DNA of 64,000 nucleotides from Odontesthes bonariensis. Lineage: Eukaryota > Chordata > Actinopteri > Atheriniformes > Atherinopsidae. Below are positions 1 to 11,920 of this stretch, in pieces (position 1 is the first letter of the stretch; each line of letters opens with the position of its first letter). Under the pieces are notes generated by a model. That model ran no database searches and was not told the DNA's origin. It saw nothing but the letters and a program-made list of their open reading frames with translations. The stretch spans positions 8,722,784 through 8,786,783 of the forward strand of contig NC_134526.1 in NCBI RefSeq assembly GCF_027942865.1. The letters are read 5' to 3'. A program made the translations under genes and the position numbers.

Positions 1-198
1 TAAATTGTAGATTTCCCTTGCAGTGAAGAAGAAACTTCTAATGAAGTAGTCCATGACAGCAGAGATGAATATATTTGCAATATTTGGGAGGTCTTCATTT
101 GCATTTTTTGCTAAAATACCTCCCACAACGCCCATCCGGTCCCTTAATCTGCTAACAATATCGAAGTAAGAGATCAGTAGCAGATCTGTTTAAAGTGC
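1..198 (-). other. Open frame at left edge, possible exon of a minus-strand gene
   Basis: On the minus strand a frame stays open for 66 codons from an AG at about 199-200 (context TTTAAACAG) to the window edge. It would encode a protein-like stretch containing DLLLISYFDIV and, further on, ANIFISAVMDYFIR. A second block at about 693-771 (minus) is bounded by a T-rich acceptor-like tract and a GTAAAT donor-like site, and joins it in frame. I recognise no family. The plus strand is also partly open here, the acceptor is weak, and chance cannot be excluded. Treat it as a lead only. Confidence 0.2.
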
Positions 199-879
199 TG
201 TGATCTACCTGCGGGTTTATTTTGCTGTTCTCACCACACCTGAGAGGCTGCCAAGGAAAACAAAGCGTGAATGAAACAGCCTACGAGTGCCAGACAATCC
301 TGGCAAATGCAGAATCAAAGAGGAATAAGTGTGTGTGTTAAGTGTCTTCAGCCAGGATATATTTTGAACATTTGCATGAAATATGATCAAATTTATAAGG
401 AAAAATTATCCATATTATAACTTTACAAGAGCAGGCTATTCTACATGTCTACATGTCTGAATGTAAGTTAATAAGTGAACAGAGAAATCCTTGAAATTCA
501 TAAAAAATAAGCAAAGTTTCCGTCGCCAAACTGGTTCATAAACTGACCTAATTGTTATTCTCGTTATCTAAAAGGCTGCATGTCTTCCCGTTTAAATGCA
601 TCAGTAAATCCGTGCGTATATCATATCATATGTATAAAAAACCAAAACAGCATGTATTGTGCACAGTTTAAGGCCTACAAGTGTGATTTACCGTTTAGGT
701 GAGATCCGGACCCCGCGTCCTTCCAGCTGACACCACATTGATTATAGAGTCCTGTCGCCAGTTGCTCAACTGGTTTAAAGATATAAACGCAAAACAAATA
801 AAAAAAAAATAAAAAATACACCCGATCACTCATCAAACACAAAACTAATCAAAAACATTTCTTTTTCTTTTTAACAGTC

Positions 880-1669
880 CGTGACATCGCATGTGCCGCG
901 AAGAAACCGACGAGGAGTGAAGGGGGGAGAAGAGAAGCTAAAGTGGTTACAAACCAGAAAACTATCTCCTGTCCGGGGAGCGCTTCCACTGGGAGACAAA
1001 TGCTGCGTAAAATAAGCCAAGAAAACCTTCACAGACTAACAGTGCCTGAAAATGCAGATATTCCATGAGTTGGTGGACCAGGGAAAGTGTAACTCCGTCC
1101 AAATATGTGAACGAGTGGAAGGCTGAAGAAGTTTGCCAAATGTTTTATGTTCTGAACTCCGCCTGAAACGCGTAAAGTCGCGCTGTGTCAAGCCGACGTG
1201 AATCGGAAACATAACTTCCGGTTACAACTTTCAAGACAAAGCTCACTTGCAAAATCTACCCCGCAATGAAACGTTGAAGGAGTGACAATGCTTTTATTTT
1301 GAAGACAAAAGGGATTCCTATAGTGCACTCTCTTGTTGGCGTATGTAAATTTGACTCGTCCAACAACTCCTGTTTCTCATGGGAAGCGCAGAAACAAGGC
1401 GAGGTTAGTAAATTAAGGAGATATATATAACATTAAACAATATAGTAATATTATAAGAGTCGATATACAAAAGACTCACCTTTTAAACAGAAACGTATTA
1501 TATGAAACAGCAGGTAGACTCCTTTTAGTGAAATCTTCCAAAAAGTCATGTTTTTTTCTAGAAATAATTGAAATATTCAATTTAATGTGCGAGACGGAGA
1601 TATTATTAAAAGCAATCGGCCCCCCTTTTTTGAATCTCTGTCGCACACACACACACAATAACGTCAAAA
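880..1669. promoter_or_regulatory. CpG-bearing, possibly bidirectional promoter-like region
   Basis: This stretch is richer in CpG than its AT-rich surroundings. It holds an ETS-type core (CCGGAAGTT on the minus strand, about 1213-1222). The uncertain minus-strand exons lie to its left and a short plus-strand ORF with good splice sites begins on its right, the geometry of a shared promoter. No TATA box is evident. The assignment is inference from composition and context. Confidence 0.25.
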
Positions 1670-2147
1670 ATGGCTGCTGGCAAAGCGGCGCTGGCACGGA
1701 TCCATGTTTTCATCTGTTTATTATGGGCTTGTAACTGTGCAAAAATATTACAGGAAAAGCTGTGGCGAACCTGGATGGCGTAAGTCTTCAAGGTCCTCAT
1801 CTGCAAGTGCAAAGAGGTGCAACATGACCCGGTTTGGCACAATCAAACCGGAGGATGTAACCTTCAGTTTTAGTGCCAAATGTGAGACTGATTGCAGATT
1901 GCTTCCTGTTTGCTCGGGCCAGATTTTCTTTTGGTATGTAGATTTTTGTACGTGTCAAACGTGACGTCTTTCATTTTCACCATGACACATAGGTGGGACA
2001 CGAGACACAGATTTAGGACCAATGGAAGGACATTAAGTACTCTGACAAAGTTGTAGAAAAACTTTGAATACACAGTAAATCCTGATTTGATGCTTTGATT
2101 TTAACAGGGATGGACTGCAATCTTTTGGGGCCCTTGGTGGTGGTTGA
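1670..2147 (+). CDS. Uncertain two-exon short ORF (49 codons)
   Basis: The ATG at 1670-1672 has A at -3 and G at +4, a good initiation context. The frame runs to 1779, where GC is followed by a GTAAGT donor. A TTTTAACAG acceptor ends at 2107, and exon 2 (from 2108) continues in frame to TGA at 2145-2147. The predicted 49-residue product begins MAAGKAALARI and has a hydrophobic stretch (residues about 11-22) that could be a signal peptide or membrane anchor. A further donor (GTAAGT) lies near 2172. I recognise no family. It may be a 5' exon of a longer transcript, a non-coding RNA, or chance. Confidence 0.15.
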
Positions 2148-5100
2148 CCCCTGACTCTCAGCCCTGACCTATGTAAGTATACCGTTGTGTAATAACCACA
2201 TAGACAACACACTTCCCAGTTGCAGCTTTGGATAAAACATGTTCATGTACATTCAAATTTGTTTTTAAGAAATAAACAAGCACAGAGCCAAACATGCATT
2301 AACCAAAGAATTACTATATGTAAAATTAGATTTAAAAATCATTAAAGAACTGGCAGTGTTTTCCGCTTTGAGACGCTTGGGGGGGGTGTCCTCTTAAAAC
2401 ACTGATTTGCAGAGCTCAAATCAACCGCACTGATGGGTCAAACAGAGCAGAGCTTGTTTGATATGACATCAGAGATGCACACAGCAGGTATTAGATATTT
2501 CTGTCACCCTCCAGCTGTGGACTAACTTATCAGCGTTGAATTGTTGAACTTGCGTTCACATGGTGTGCGTGTACTGCTGACGATGCAGCCGAGATGGCGT
2601 CCAGTGTAGCACACGCAGCAGTTCCTGCCAGCAACTCTGGCATTGACCTCAGCAGTACTTAGTGAAAGCTGTGAAACTTTCCATTTCCCTGAATCCACCG
2701 AGTAACCATCTGATTCCCTGTGCTGGCGTGTGGCCCCTCCAACACGTGCATATCCAACATCTTTTTCATTATAAGGAAGTTTTGCCACTTCTAGTATCCA
2801 GACATGATGCATTTCTGTGAAGGCAAAGCACATAGCTGGCTAGTTTTCAGGTAAATAGCTTAATGACATTGCTGGCTGGTGCGAGACTGAAGGCATTGTT
2901 GTAGGTCTCTTTATATCATTACAGTGTTAGGGGCAGGGTTAGCCTTTGCTCGCCTTGAATTCTCTGGAACCTAAATTTCAGACCTACCCTTCAAAAAAAG
3001 AAAAAATTAATAAGAAAAAGTTCAGAACTGGAAAAACTGTTTCAACCCCAAATTCTTTACAACATCGTTCGCAGTTTTTTTTAACATGTTTTAAGCAGCC
3101 ACATGTGGCATCTGTCTCTTCTATCCTCTGAGGCTGGTGGTAAATCCAAGATCAGCACAGTACAGTTGACCACAGAACATTTCCACTCGTAGCTGGCTTC
3201 ATCGGTCTTGCAAGGTGGATGAAAGTGGACAGGGCTCGGAGGCCGCGGCTTAGCAGAGGAGTGGAGTGAACTTGATGAGCGACATCATTTTGAAATGAAA
3301 ATCAGAGCATCTCTTTAAATGAGGAACTTTCAAATGAGGGGTCACTTAAAAGAATACCAGGGTTGTTTTACACTTTCTGGTGACTTCAAACACCAAATAT
3401 ACGTTCAAAAGAACAGAAAAATTTGATTTTTCCATGATATGTCACATTTAAAGGAAAGTAGCTTGTCTGGCATATCCATACAAAGTCTCAAATGTGAATT
3501 AGCAGGAAGTCTATTTGATCATTTTTTTCATTTAAAGGGGCTTAGTCACTGGGCGCCGTCAGAAATGCCTATTGATGAAGCTGGAGTCAGACCAATGAAA
3601 TATTTGATGTAGCCAAAACATGATGCCTCAGGGGCGCTATTGTCATCTTATCTAACCCACATAATTTTTATATAAATGGTTGCCCAGCGAGGTTGTTTTT
3701 AAAATTTTGGAAGGAGAGTAGCGCTGCATTCTGTCAGATATAATTAAACACGAGCTTCCAGAATCATCTGGTTACCAGGCTATGAAATGTTACTCTGCCA
3801 GAAAAGCTTTATGGGGATATTTTAAGAATTTCATGCAAATGTAAGTGTGCTAAGGTCTCATCCCAAAGACCAACAGCTATTATTTATTATCTGCCATTTA
3901 ATCAATTATGGGGTACTTTAGACTACGGGCAATATTTATGTAGATTGCAGCACATTCTCATCACACTGTGCATCTGCATGCTTTGTTCCCATGAGTATGG
4001 GTTATTTATGTGTGTGTGTGTGTGTGTGTGTATTTTTCTACGCGTGTTTCCAGTATAACAACTAACATGGTCTAAACTTTCTTTTATGTGTGCAGGCATC
4101 TCCACCGTTAGTGTCTGAGGTGAATTACTGCAGTGTTATTTGGTTTGATCAAAAGTCTTTGCATAGATAAACAAGTTGGACGGGTAAGTGCAGACAGGTC
4201 GGTACTACTTTAAAGTTAAAAGGTTGGACCTGGTGACTGGCTGCTCTGTGCACCCGCAGGTCTTTGGGGGAAAGTCAGTGAAGGAGACAGAGGAGAGGTC
4301 TGTGGAGGACACACAGGCCGGCAGACAGTTCAACGGTACTCGGTGCAGCAAACACCAGACGAGGGTTCACTGCTATTGACCCATGAGAATAGAGCGTCCA
4401 CTGAGCCTCCCCACCTTGAATGGTCTTGTTGAAAAGGAGAGCCATAAACTGGCGGATGAGCAGAGAGGGGGTGAGACTCTGCCTCCCACTCCTCCTGCCT
4501 CCCCCCTTTCTCTCTCACTCTCTCACATGCTATCTCTTTCTTTCCTTTACCAAGTAGTGGTTTCCATCTCACCAAAACCTCTTTTCCCCTGAATGTTTAA
4601 AAAGATGAAAGGATAAGGAAAAGAATGGAGACAAAAGAGTGCAGGGTTGTGTTACAACCCTGCCCCTGAGAGACTGCTCATGAAAGAGTTTGGGGATGGG
4701 AGAGATAGGGACCAGAGAGGAGACACAGAAAGAGACGTGGAATCATGAAAAGAGGTTTTTCAAGCCGTTAAAACGGGTCACTTCTGTATTGAGAGACAGA
4801 CTAAAGTGAAGTCTTCACTTTGGGACGGAGACATTTAACACTGTCAATACCCTGAGATGGAAGGAAGCGTTGATATACTTGCACTCATTGACTGCTCGCA
4901 CAAACACACACAATCACACACTCTCTGCGTTTCCTTTGCAGGATTATTCCTCCTGGCATTCACTGGCAATCACTTGAAATCCTTGCAACCCTCCAGCCAT
5001 TCTCCCTATCTCCTTCTTTGTCTGAACTTGCCCTGTGTGCACCTAAATATTTCTGCCTCAGGGTGCATCAATGAAAGTTTGAGTGAAAGACAGAGAGCAG

Positions 5101-8100
5101 GAGAAAGTTGTTGGCTTCATGTGGGCAGGAATGACAGAGATGGTGATTAAAAGGGCTGGGATGTGTTTTGTTAGGCTATCACGCTTCAGCTCTCCTCTCA
5201 CTGTGTGAGCATAATTTACCTATGCAAAGGTAAATGCAACCATTTCACAATCAACTAGATGAAAGGTTTTACTTAAGATAGTCGTTCACAGAACAAGTTT
5301 TACTTTATACCGATACAGTAACAGATTTCCTAAATCCTCCAGTAATCAAAAGTCCCAAAACATGGCAGGCTACGAACACAGCACAGTCCCTCTCTGTTTC
5401 CCATGACCTAAACAGATTTTTAGACTCAATAAAAAGTCTTTTTACAACACAGACCAAACATTAGAGGTTCCAGTGTAAAAACACAGAGCAGACCTATTGC
5501 TTTTTTCCTAAAATAAATTTCATTGCATAAATTGGCACGCAGCGGAAAACGCATACAAAAAACTCGATATCAGGGATGGTGTGCTAGGACGTTTAGTTTT
5601 GAATCATTGCATGGTGTTTATGAAATTAACAAAATTGGCTCACAGGAAGTTGAATCTTTCCAGACTGAATCGGTATCTTTGTATCTTTTAAATTTTTTAC
5701 ACAATCCCACCTCAAGTCTTAATATTCAGCACAAGATTTTGCGACTCGTGGTTTAAGAATATATTTTAATACGACTTAAGGCTCTTTTCGAAGTCTGCCA
5801 CCCTGTCTGCCTCTTATCATCTCAAACCCCTTAGGCCCTGTATAATCCAAGAAATTGTTTCATCTCTCTTCAGAATTTGACAATCTAGGATTCTGGATTT
5901 TAAGTCAAAAATCGCTTAAAGAACTAAAAGGGAAACAGTTTTTATTTTAATAAGAAATTGAAACTGAAACAGGAAATTACCAAAAATTTAAAGAAATTTG
6001 AATGAAAATACAAGCTCACAGATATTCTAATATGTTGAAGAAGAACTCTGAATGACAATGGTGTCCCGTAGCTAACCCCTGTAGCTTGGTTGTTTTCTGT
6101 TAGATTTTTAAAATGAAAGTTTTGAAAGGATTATTAGAGCGGTGTCTGTTAAAGTTAAGTATCTCAACAGGCAGTAGCTGCAGTGATGGATTCGGGATTT
6201 TTCCTCAACTTTTTCCATGTTGAGCTGCCATATTGGGGACACATTTAAAAAAAGAAGCTCAAGTATATGCTCAGTGTCCATTTCTTCAGCAGGGTGTATA
6301 CGTTTCGCCACCCTTTCGTTTACTGCTTGTCTTATTTTCTACAAGATACAAACACTGCATCGGTATAGTTGAAACATGGCTTTAAAGCACTGCAGTTTGT
6401 CATTTTTGCTCGTCTGTAAAGAGTCAAGTCCACTCTGGCTGGACAGAGGAATGTCTTGGTCCAGTCAGATTTCAGTGGGGTCAATGTCCCTCTAGCACAA
6501 ACCTCCTGAATCCTCTTATGTTAGCTGCTCTGGCATCTTCAAAAGTGCTTCAGAAATTCTAGTTTCTATCATACAATACTACCTTGTAGGTCAGGAACTG
6601 CAGTCTCACTGGAATAACTTGATTGATCCACCTTTTGGATCGTCTTCAAATGGCTCTCATTTCTCAATAAGAAAAAATACACACAAGCATTTTGAAGTTT
6701 CCAGATGTCACTTTTACTCCCACCGGCCCCTCTGATGAAATCTTTACCACAGTGAGTGCCATCATCCATCAACTTGTTGCTTTTGCACTGGACATCCTCC
6801 TTCAATTGAAACTGGGAACTGAGTGTAATTGGAAGGCAGCTATTATGCCAATTATTGCAAATAGTTGAGCTGAGCCGTCAGAGTGAGGCTAACAGTGTGT
6901 CAGCAACAGAGCCACCAAGTCAGACCTCAGTTATAGATCCCGTACCTCTCTAAGGTACCCGCTGACAGTCCTTCATCGTCTCCTCTTACATCTTCACATC
7001 TCTCTGTCTGTCCTCTCTTTGCTGTCTCCACTTGCATTTTCAGACCTTTTTTATTGTTCCCAATATCTCCTCACTCTCCTCACGCACTAAACTCCACTTG
7101 TTGCACCTCTTCACCTCCAAAACAGCTCTCTCCAGTAAAATCTGCACTGCAACCATTACCACTAACACACTGAGGTATAGCTGCATATGTTTCCAATTTC
7201 AGGCGTAATGCAACTCTCTGCGCAATCTGACCCAATTAGCCCAAGTCTTCTGGAAATGCCGCAGTCGCCAGACCTGGTGGCAAAGAGGTAAAGGGTCAAA
7301 GGTGAGGCCGTTCAATCGGGGGGGGATCAGACTCTCTGATGAATGCGTCACCTCCTGTTTGCCTGTCTGTCTGGCTCTGAGTCTATCTTAGACATCGCCG
7401 GCTGCCGTGCTTTAGCTGCTGTCCAACTCACCCACAGACATGTTTGGCACAGGTGTGGGATTGTGCAGAAAAAGGAACCCAAGCCTGAAATTAAATTTCA
7501 CAGCTTACTAAATGTCAAAGAGGATGAGTAGAGTTACGGGATCTGGAGCCAGACCACACATAAACACACATGCGCACTGAAGAATAAGTATGCACACATT
7601 TTCCCGTGCCCGTACCTACACACTGCTGCTCTGACAAACAAACAGCACATGCGCCTGCAAGTCTTTCCTGCGTAAAACTGAAATCAGCATGTGGAATGTT
7701 CAACTTCGGGAAAATGGTTTGTGGTGGGGGGCTTATGAGCACCAGAGCTTCGAAGCCTTCATTAGGGGAAGGAAGGATTTAGCTTGATAATTTAATTCTG
7801 ATGGTTTATTAGAAACAGGTTGGAATAGGTGAAATTCTGCCCTATTTCAAGTCTGTTTAGATTTTAAAATATGTGACATACATGTAGACGCTGTCAGACA
7901 TTGTCAGTTCCTGAAGCAGCTTCAGTATGCACACACTTTGCACGTCTTGTTTACATCGTCTGCACCGCTGTTCCCTCTCCTCTTACAGCACTTCACTCTT
8001 TCTCTCCCCAGATTACCTCTCAATCACTCCTCCTTGCTCCTTATCTGTCCCTCCACGGTGTCTCGTTGCAGCTCGGTCCACCTACAGCGGCTACACTTTC

Positions 8101-9488
8101 ATTCACTCGCCGCAGATTTGTTGCAGTCTACACACCCCCAACATTCGACATGCAGCCTAAATGGTGAATGATCTATTTACAGTTATGTCTTCCATGTCGG
8201 TCCACACCTTCCTGTGTTTCTCAGCATTTTTGCACTTATCCACCCCTGTGCCCCCTCACCTCCTCCTTAAGCCACGTTTTGTCTCTTTTCTTGCCAGTGA
8301 GGAAAATGTTACACATTGTAAACTTTACTCACTGTACAACACCCGCAAGATTGGATTTCAGAGGCAGACTTTGTGTTTGAACTGCTCTGGCAATTAGTAG
8401 GGGATAGACTTACAGCGCACCTACTGCACAATGGAGGCACCGGCTCTGTTGTACAAGCCCCTGTTCCCATTTTGCCCCTCTCCATCTGTCACTCCTGTGG
8501 GACCATGTGTGAGCCAGTGTGTGTGCATGGAGGTGTGTGTTTGAATTCTTGTTTGCATATGTTTGTATGGAAGTTTGTGAGTATTTGTGCAGCGATTAAC
8601 CAAATTCAAGTGCCATAGCTTAGAATTTTAATCAATATAATAATAGCAATTTATGAATATGACATTTACAGGTGACTGTTGTTATGAGCAGGTATTTGTC
8701 TCATAACAATTTGAAATGCTATTTTCTAATAGGATCATTTTTAAAGAATTGTAATTATTTTTTGTGTATTTTCTTATTTTAAAATCTGCTTATACAGTCT
8801 TTGGAAAACAGGGAAGTTAGAGTAAAATATTAATCTGTAAAAAAGTACAATTTCGGATTTTCTGAATATTTTACTGATCCAAATATTCTGTAAATATGTT
8901 CTGTCTGTCTAAAATTAGGATAAACTCAGCAACCAGTGATCAGACTCTCACTCCGAAGGGGAGAGGACAGGATGAGGGTCTTTTTTTAGTCTTTGTTACC
9001 AATATGACAGTTTTTAGTTAGTTTCATCCAGCTTAGTTTCATATTTCTGCCATGCCAGCAAGAAGAAGGAAGTTACATACCGAGGCATGTTTTCTTATGA
9101 CTGTCAGCAGAGTCATGTCCACATACCACATTAGGCCCATAAATCAATTCTGACTTTGTCACGAAGCCCATACACCAGCAGCTTTTATGATGTAGCAATG
9201 TCTCTATGACATAGCTGAAATGCCTCAGAGCCTTCATTTTGTTTATTTCCAACTCCGTGTTCTGATGAAGTGTCACAGTTGATGGAAAATGCGAGAAACT
9301 TGTATGCGCAGTATGTAACTGCTCCGCCCTTGGGCCTCCGAGCACTTTGAGGCTCAGGCCTCATGACTGACACTGATATCTGTCAGAGTGCACCTCAGTG
9401 GGGAGCCTCTGTGCAGATTTCTCCTCACAGTACAGAGTCATAGCTCCCTCCTGTGGAAGGGAGGGTACTCATGCCCCCCCCATACAAA

Positions 9489-9490
<2 letters not shown>

Positions 9491-9528
<38 letters not shown>
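9491..9528. repeat. (CA)n microsatellite
   Basis: An uninterrupted run of about 19 CA units in intergenic DNA. It is probably length-polymorphic and is not tied to any gene I can support. Confidence 0.95.
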
Positions 9529-9529
<1 letters not shown>

Positions 9530-9857
9530 TCTTGTTTAAGTTTTTGCATGAATCGAGTCTCTAAAATCATCTAAAAGCTGCATTTCTCATCTCTCTCCTG
9601 ACTTGCTCAAAGTGATTATCATTTTTCCTCAATCATCTATTCTCTGAAATATGTCATCAAAGCACTGATAGCGGCCTGGGATGGGGAGAAGTGAGTGAAA
9701 TAGAGTGAAAGAAAGGGAGGGGAGGAGGGTGAGATGCAGTGGAGGGTGGGGGGCTCAGAACACCAAGCTGTTGTATTAATCTGCAAATTTTCTCAGATGA
9801 CGCAAGGACTGTGACTTTGCCTCCTGTCCCCTCTGCCTCTCCATCTCCACATCCCTG

Positions 9858-9917
9858 CACTGTGGATCTCTCCCGATGCCTCGCTCTTGTTGGACGGGAG
9901 ACAGCGACACACAGCAG
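9858..9917 (+). other. Candidate non-coding first exon of the EAAT2-like gene
   Basis: A pyrimidine-rich, comparatively GC-rich stretch ends in CAGCAG followed by a consensus GTAAGC donor at 9918. Joined to the acceptor at 17923, it gives a short upstream ORF (ATG at about 9876, about 16 codons) that stops across the main ATG. In the main frame there is no upstream ATG, so 17929 would remain the start. The 5' limit of the exon cannot be set. This is a guess from the donor and the composition. Confidence 0.2.
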
Positions 9918-11319
9918 GTAAGCTCTGCCTCCTTTCTGATTTTTCACCTCTGTGTGCTGCCATTCATTCGCTGCTTGTACTTGCACTTTACACACACCAC
10001 TTGCCCCCTTTGACAGAGTTGTTTTGATTTGATTGATGAGTGATATGTCTTGTTTTGTTCTGTCTGAGTCACTTATGATCATAAGCTTCCCAGAGGGAGG
10101 GGATGTTTTAATACGTTAGAGATGTTATTTATGTGTGATCTGCAGTAATTCTGAGAGATTAAAGATGCCGACTTTGCAAATATGTGGAATGTCTTATCAC
10201 TTATGAGCATCATACCTGGAGAAGAGGATGAGAGAGGTTTAAAGCAGGAATAAGGGTTTTCCAGAATGTCTGCTTGCCAAAAGAGAAGATGGATTTACTG
10301 TACGGTGGAAATGAGCTTTATGAAATTCAGTCCTGCTGGACTGAGGAGCAATGGAGAAATACCGGCGACAGATCAAAAACGAGAAAATGGGAAAAAGAGA
10401 GAGTTTATATATAGCAGGGCTTTACAAGGGTGAGGAGAGCAGATGTGATAGACAGTCTGTGCTTAAGGAGTTCAAACAACAGATTAATACACTGAGATTA
10501 TCATCCCTGAGAGAGGAGGGGAGGGCTGTGTGAGTGTATGACATGTGTCACACACACGCAGACTCAATCATGCTCACACAAGCTCAAGCGTTTTCTCGCA
10601 CTCTCACTGCATTTCCATCCAATCTGAAATCTTAACACACGCACACACAAAAGTCGCTATCTGGTGGCAGCATTCTTGAGATTCTCTCTCAATGTCCACA
10701 TTAATGAAAAGTGTAACAAATGGATGAAGCAATTAGTTAATCAATCCCCCACCCCCCCAAAAAAAACAAAAGAATTGAATAAAGTCACAGGAGATTAAAC
10801 ACCTTTGCGGTTGGTTGCAAAAGATAAGTACTAGAAAGACACAACCACACATTATTATGTAAAAAGATATTGAGATTATTCTCACCCACACCACCTATCT
10901 CTGAAGGTCTCTGGCTGCATCTTGATCTCTAATTTTCATCAGATCTGCATTTAATCCTAAATGTATCACTGATTAATTGATTTAGGGAGCTATATTAACA
11001 TGCTTTGAAGATTTTTTAAAGGGTTTCATGTCCTTTTCAGTTACAAATACCAAAGATTCTATAATTATCTTTGAGATTTGCACAAAAATATATGAAGATG
11101 TCTCGGTGACTTTGGGCAAATAATAACGTGGCCAAATGAAAGAAATTTATTGAGATAAACTGAGCTTTGTGAAGTTGTGATGTGTATTTTTGACTCCAGA
11201 GTTATTTCTTGGCAATATGATAAAAAGGTTGAAACAAGAACTTCAATAATTGGTTGCAGCTTCATATCATTTAGAGAGTAAGCCTACATCATTAAATATG
11301 AGTTCCAGACAGGAAGGTT

Positions 11320-11535
11320 TGCGGCTCGGGAGGTAGAGCGGTTGTCCACCAGTCAGAAGTCAGTGAAGCCATTTCTCCATCCATACGTTCAACTGTTCTT
11401 GAGCAGTTTACTGAACTCCACATTGCCCCAGATGTGCTAATCCACGAGCGTTTGATAGAGAAAATTGTTGCATGAATAGGAGATGAAATGCAGAGCGAAT
11501 GGGAATGTGGAATTGTAAAGTGCTTTGTTTGTTAA
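11320..11535 (+). mobile_element. Degraded fish SINE (tRNA-derived type)
   Basis: The left part has GGCTCGGGAGGTAGAGCGG followed by GTCCACCAGTCAGAAG. The right part has the order GAGCAGTTTACTGAACTCC, CACATTGCCCCAGATG, GAGCGAATGGGAATGTG and GTAAAGTGCTTTG. This block order is typical of a SINE family widespread in teleosts, with the left end standing for a decayed tRNA-like head. It is non-autonomous. Divergence from the remembered consensus and the loss of a clear B box suggest an old copy. Confidence 0.6.
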
Positions 11536-11689
11536 ACAAAACTCAATGACTTGAAAAGCATTGTATGAACCAAGTTCTTTTGCCATCTGGTTTCACTCAG
11601 GCAACCAAAGCTCGCAGACACAAGTAAGATGTTTCCACGCCACAAAGGTTTTTGATCCATTAACTATACTTGCACATGCTGAACCTGTA

Positions 11690-11920
11690 GAGGGTGACAG
11701 GAGGCTGGAGCCTGCCCCAGCTAACTATGGGCGACAGTCAGTGTACACCCTGGGAAGGTCAACAGTCCATTGCAGGCATATGACAAAGAAACAGACAACA
11801 ACACACCTTCAGTATATGTGGAACGCTCAATTAGCCTTACATGCATGTCTCTGACTGTGGGAGGAAACCGGAGAGCCTGCCAAAAACCCAGCAGGAACAG
11901 AGAGAACATGCAAACCCTAA
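11690..11920 (+). repeat. Old interspersed repeat of a kind common in fish genomes
   Basis: The stretch contains GGCTGGAGCCTGCCCCAGCT, CACCCTGGGAAGGTC, CTGTGGGAGGAAACCGGAG and GAGAGAACATGCAAACC in order. This phrase order recurs in many teleost genomes as a dispersed repeat. I cannot name the family, and it encodes nothing I can support. Confidence 0.5.
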
